NCBI GenBank assembly: GCA_024752435.1 | Contig: CP103037.1 | Span: forward strand, 682,001-746,000 | Reading direction: 5' to 3' | Source: Allantophomopsis cytisporea | Taxonomy: Eukaryota; Ascomycota; Leotiomycetes; Phacidiales; Phacidiaceae | Length of the DNA stretch: 64,000 bases | Part shown: in pieces, positions 59,688-64,000 of the stretch | Layout: the number at the start of each line of letters is the position of its first letter | Position numbering within the stretch: the first letter of the stretch is position 1 | Notes under the pieces: model-generated | The model's database searches: none | What the model saw: the letters and a program-made list of their open reading frames with translations, nothing else | Told to the model about the DNA's origin: nothing | Position numbers and translations under genes: made by a program

Positions 59688-61105
59688 ATATGTAAAGAAA
59701 TATAAGGCATTCATGCCTTCTCATATTTGCTAGGCATTTACATGGTTGTTTTCCACCATCATCTTGTTCTTCTGACTTCTCAGAATCAGGTACTATTTTC
59801 AACACGTTCTTATTAGTCGAGAACATAAACTCGCCCTGTAGTTTAATTCACTTACTCTCAGTGCGCTTCGTATCTCAAATAGCTCTGCACACCCTTTCAG
59901 CTCTTTCCGTTGAATATCAAATTTTACACTTCGTAATTCATAACTTGGATCATCTAGCAGGTATATCGGCGGACTTAAAGATATAAGACTCTTATCACCT
60001 AAGAAAGTGGTATAAAAGACTAGGTTTCCATGTCGCAGCTTATGTTTGGATTATATCATCGAGTAAATAAAGTACCCGTTTCCTGTGGGGTTTAGGTACT
60101 AGCAACCAAGGGTCTTCTCCGGTAAGGTTATTAGCTTTTTGAAAGAAGGTAGGTTTGGCTCCGTAAGTAATCCAGCTGAACCTCCATATTGACCACGGAC
60201 TGCCATCATACACTTGACTATACACCTAATCATATAATTGTTGCGTAATTGAATATACGTGTAATTATTTTTGACTAAATAAATGCATCATTGGAAGTTA
60301 CAGTGGTTTTTTGTGTCCATTCACTTAGGACTCTACGTCTTCACTTACAGTGGTTTTTATTGTTGGTGTTCCTTTGCACATATGAATAGAGTATTAACGG
60401 TATGTACGCAACGGATAGTTGGTGCGGGGTCATTTAGGTGGGGGCAGTACACTACTCTTAATAGTAAGCACACCCAGAAGCTCTTATCTTCCCAAAAGCA
60501 CAATACTAATCTAAGTCAATGCAACTTGGTGATATGATAAGTGATGGCCCTCCCATGAGACAAAGGCTATCAGCGCTTTTAGCTAGCAACGAAAACGTGT
60601 TTTCTAGCTGTCTATCATGAGAGTGCGGGGTACAACTACTTGAACAGGTGATGTGCCTGGCCATCCACTTGACAGCGGTCCACCTAACTTGTCATCAATC
60701 GAAGATTTAACAAGAAAAGAATCTTTGATGACGTTCAAATTATAATTCTACTTGGTGAATAATCGACATGCATATGGTATGTAATCACCATGCAGGCATG
60801 GATGAGATAAGATAGACATGCCATTTGCAAACATTGTGAATGGAATGCGGTCGAATCAATTGAATATTAGACGTCAATGGCTGAACAAGAATAACCCTTG
60901 GACGACGACCGTTCTAGCCCATTCAATGGTGCGCACATGATACTTATGGAAAGCTACCTCGAAGTATATATCAGGCTGTGATGTTCTTGGCCAAAGGTGT
61001 ATGTTTCAACGCACTCGACATTTTCTGGACTTCAATTTCTTAATATCTTCCAGAATTTTAACATCGTGATATTTTCATCTAGCTTCATATTCATTTCTGG
61101 ATATC
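59688..61105. other. Intergenic
   Basis: 1.4 kb of A+T-rich sequence between two plus-strand genes; short frames only, none supported. Confidence 0.5.
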
Positions 61106-62203
61106 ATGGCACACTTACCCAAAACCTACAAAGCTGCCGTGTTTGAGAAGAAAGACGAAAAGCTAGCCATTCGAGACATCGAGCTCAAGAAACCTGCTCC
61201 AGGATATGTTCTAGTGAAAGTACTTGCAACAGGCGTCTGTCATTCGGACGCAATCGTGCAAGCAGGCCAAATACCTAATCAATTTCCAAGAATTCCGGGG
61301 CACGAAATTGTTGGCGAAGTAGCAGCAGTGCCTCAAGATGAGAAGAAGTGGAAAATAGGTGATCGGGTAGGAGGAGCATGGCACGGAGGTACGTACATTC
61401 ACTCTACCTTTTCTCATGCAAGAGAATGTTCCCAGAATCTAGCCAGAATCTGATACAAACACCCAGGGCATGACGGTACCTGCAAGAACTGCCAGCGCGG
61501 CCTCTTTCAAATGTGTACTGCAGAAAAAATCAATGGCGTAACTATGGACGGCGGCTATGCAGAATATGTGCACTTGCGCACCGAAGCCGTCGTCTCCGTC
61601 CCACGGGATGTAGATCCAGCCGCATATGCGCCAATCCTATGCGCTGGTGTGACCGTCTTCAACTCCATCCGCAAGTTGAACCTCGTTGCCGGCGAAACGG
61701 TGGCAATCCAGGGTCTTGGTGGACTAGGACATCTCGCCGTGCAATATGTTGCGAAGATGGGATTCAAGACGGTGGTGATCTCGACAAGCGGTTCGAAACG
61801 TGACTTTGCGAAGAAGCTGGGCGCTCATGCGTATATTGATACGAGCAAGGAGGATGTCGCTGCGGCACTGAACAATCTAGGTGGTGCGGCAGCTGTGGTT
61901 GCCACGGCTCCGAATGCAAAGATTATCACGCCACTTATTCATGGTCTCCAGGCAGGCGGGAAATTGCTTGTTCTTGCTCTTGCCGGGACCATTGAGATTG
62001 ATACTATGCCTCTGATCACAAAGGCTCTTAGTGTGGTGGGTTATCCGAGTGGTCATGCGCTCGATTGCGAGGAAGCAATTGATTTTACGCAGAGAACGGG
62101 TGTTGACTGCTTGGTTGAGACATTCAGCCTTGATCAGGCCAACGAGGCTTATGAGAAGATGCTCAATGGTCATGTGAGATTCCGGAGTGTGATTGTTATG
62201 TAG
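61106..62203 (+). CDS. Zinc-binding alcohol dehydrogenase (ADH1/propanol-preferring type)
   Basis: A medium-chain dehydrogenase for small or aromatic alcohols. Exons are 61106-61388 and 61467-62203, with a 78-nt intron (GTACGT to CCCAG) joining in phase 1, giving 339 residues. Catalytic zinc ligands are Cys45 (VCHSD) and His66/Glu67 (GHE). The structural lobe has only three cysteines (100, 103, 111), with Asp97 where the first is usually Cys; the surrounding HDGTCKNCQRGLFQMC block is otherwise normal for this fungal subgroup. The NAD-binding motif is GLGGLGH. An AATAAA lies 74 nt past the stop. It is convergent with the cyclase gene. Differs clearly from the ADH6-type enzyme at 21.7 kb. Confidence 0.93.
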
Positions 62204-62793
62204 CAAGGTGCAATCTTGCGAGGAAAGGTAGGGTTTTAAGTGGTATCTTATGATATGTTTTGGAGATTGTAGGCACAATAAAGCTTTGGTTTATCTGGAT
62301 CATCATATATCTAATGGGTTTGATATGAGTGCCAAGGGCTCCAAGTAGAAGTTCTCAATATGTGAAGTGTAACACTACGTGAGCTAACATATTCTCAAGC
62401 GTTTTGGTTACGCTCATTTGAACCCAAACATTTGAACAACTGTAACAAATGTATTAAGTCAAGCTCTATCTTTTATGATATCACAGGTACAGAGCGGAGT
62501 CCAGTACCCAAGTTTTTGGGCATTCTATCGGTCTTTTCATGGTAAATTTACCTTTTTCTTATACATTAGGCGCAACTTGTGAACTAGCATTTAAACTGTA
62601 TTTCATTTACCTCCTGCTTAGCTTGTGACTGATTATAAGCAAGGTCGCGAGGGATGTGGAGGCTCAAGAGTTTCAAAGCAGAATTCTCACGCTTTTGAGC
62701 TACATATACACAATACACATGAACAACTGGCATTGAAAAGTCCAGGTCATGTATACACAGCTATATATGAGGTTCCATTATCAATGATCAGCT
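62204..62793. other. Intergenic, convergent 3' ends
   Basis: Between the ADH and cyclase stop codons. It carries a candidate polyadenylation signal AATAAA at 62277-62282 for the ADH gene and no coding sequence. Confidence 0.5.
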
Positions 62794-63848
62794 CTACAAT
62801 ATCGCCATCCCGTTCGGCGGGCTTGCCACCCCCCCAGGAACTTTCAGTGGGACACTCGAAAAGAAAAAAGACCACCTCTCCTTCTCCCTACACTCTACTG
62901 CTAATCTTTCTAGATCGAAAAGCTCTCCGATTGGGAGTCCCCAACCTGCAAGAAGCCACTCATGTAGGGCAAATCTCCCTCCAAAGAACGGTAACGACTC
63001 GAACGCAGGTTGGTCACCAGCAACAGCCGCAAAACCCTTATCCCAGATCCAGCGTAAAGTCTCCTCACACGCCAAGACGCCAATGGCTTCTTGAGGTGGT
63101 TCAATGCGTGCATACTTGGCTGCGTCTTCAGTGGATAGGCCGCGGAGGGCATTAAGATAACCGGTGCGTATGAAGAGAATGTCACCTTGTTTGATGGAGA
63201 CATTTTGAGAGGCGGCTATCTCTTCAAGGTCACCGACGGTGATGTGGGTTGTCTTGAGAGGCTCTACTTGTCGCCCTTTTGCAACCATCCATGAGTAGTA
63301 GTCTAGCAGGACGCCGCGGCCTACAATGCCGCCATTTTCAACCCATACTTTTGGGAGATGTCAGTTGCAGTTAAGATATTGGGAGGGTTTACAGACCATG
63401 GATTCCGTTTTTGGTGGATTCAAATATTTCGTCTTGCGTAATTCCATTGTAATACACTTTATGGTCCTGGTATCCTGTCTACCATGAGCCCTGTACTTCC
63501 GTTGGCGAGAGTCCGCAACTGACCAAAATGCCTCAAACCATCCCATTGAGTACTTGTCTGCGTATTAAAGGTAAGAACATCATCGTTGATCGTCCGAGGC
63601 CCCTTATAATGAATGTGTTGGTGGAAAGGCTGTCGATTGAAGGATGGGAATTGGGGACCTTTGAGATCCCAGTCTGTTGAGATGCGTATACCGTCAACTA
63701 CCTCTTTCATAGCTGCTACTGTTGTCTCGGGAGTCAATCGATTGAGCGTTCCCAGCTCATCGTCATCTCCGTGCAGACCCCAGGCATTGCCTCGGGGTCC
63801 ATCCTTCCTTAACGGCAAAGAGTCGAATGGAGGATATGCATTTGGCAT
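62794..63848 (-). CDS. Cyclase-family metal-dependent hydrolase (PF04199 type)
   Basis: Related to kynurenine formamidase and other cyclic-amide or ester hydrolases. Exons are 63848-63524, 63474-63397 (78 nt) and 63347-62794, all phase 1, giving 318 residues. The N-terminal NAYPPFDSLPLRKDGPRG and WGLHGDDDELGTLNRLTPE are typical of the fungal members; the metal-binding part is TQWDGLRHFG, followed across intron 1 by YQDHKVYYNG and, after intron 2, NGIHVWVENGGIVGRGVLLD. Further blocks are GDILFIRTGY, the GDQPAFESLPF strand and LHEWLLAGWGLPIGELFDL. Intron 1 has donor GTCAGT, intron 2 donor GTCTGT and an AAG acceptor. The canonical HxGTHxDxPxH is replaced by the TQWDGLRHFG form seen in this fungal subgroup. 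Substrate unknown. Confidence 0.9.
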
Positions 63849-64000
63849 GATGTGATACCTTAGGGGAGCAGCGATGTTGGTTCAGGTTTATCTAAACTTA
63901 TGAGAATATGTGAACAGCACGAGACTTTCTTTCATGTGATGTGCTTGCTCATTGAGGAATTGAATAACTTCGGTATCCTTAGAGCTACGTACAATCCCCG
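63849..64000. other. Upstream sequence of the cyclase gene
   Basis: The last 152 bp of the window; part of the cyclase promoter, with no distinct motif recognised. Confidence 0.4.

Overview
The window is nuclear DNA of a filamentous ascomycete (Pezizomycotina). The genes are broken by many short introns, mostly 47-100 nt, with GTRNGT donors, CTAAC/CTGAC-like branch points and YAG acceptors. The set is typical of that group: mS29, RRS1, NudC, Bet2, CBS, NAD kinase, inhibitor-2, MSH3, an NLR-like receptor and catabolic enzymes. Moderate A+T content and the general look suggest Leotiomycetes, but that class is an inference. Exon joins were worked out by hand from reading frame and splice signals. 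No transfer or ribosomal RNA gene was recognised.

Layout. 0-6 kb: a 5'-truncated uncharacterised acidic protein, then a head-to-head pair of mitochondrial ribosomal protein mS29 (-) and ribosome-assembly factor RRS1 (+). 6-13 kb: a RhoGAP gene (-) and a J-domain gene (+) diverge from a 3.6 kb intergenic region full of microsatellites, purine-rich on one side and pyrimidine-rich on the other. 14.6-18.3 kb: a fungal NLR with PNP/UDP phosphorylase, NB-ARC and a TPR array in perfect 126-bp register. 19.4-28.4 kb: NudC (-), a zinc alcohol dehydrogenase (+), a mitochondrial DnaJC28-type DUF1992 protein (+) and a C2H2 zinc-finger protein (-) with a 31-nt microexon. 30-36 kb: Rab geranylgeranyltransferase beta (-), an M20 amidohydrolase (-) and cystathionine beta-synthase (-). 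37-47 kb: a putative mitochondrial membrane protein, NAD kinase and protein phosphatase inhibitor 2 (all +), then MSH3 (-) with an MluI cell-cycle box just upstream. 47.7 kb: a 55-residue cysteine-rich protein.

49.6-64 kb is more accessory: a Dal5-type MFS permease, a salicylate-hydroxylase-like FAD monooxygenase, a broken single-pass membrane protein gene in an A+T-rich gene-poor stretch, an oligopeptide transporter, a second alcohol dehydrogenase and a cyclase-family hydrolase. The transporter-plus-oxidoreductase content suggests uptake and breakdown of small aromatic or nitrogenous compounds. The first half and the 30-47 kb block are mostly housekeeping genes. The most interesting items are the NLR with its homogenised TPR units, the tiny cysteine-rich gene, the microexons, repeated use of AAG acceptors, and the strand-composition switch between the RhoGAP and J-domain genes.
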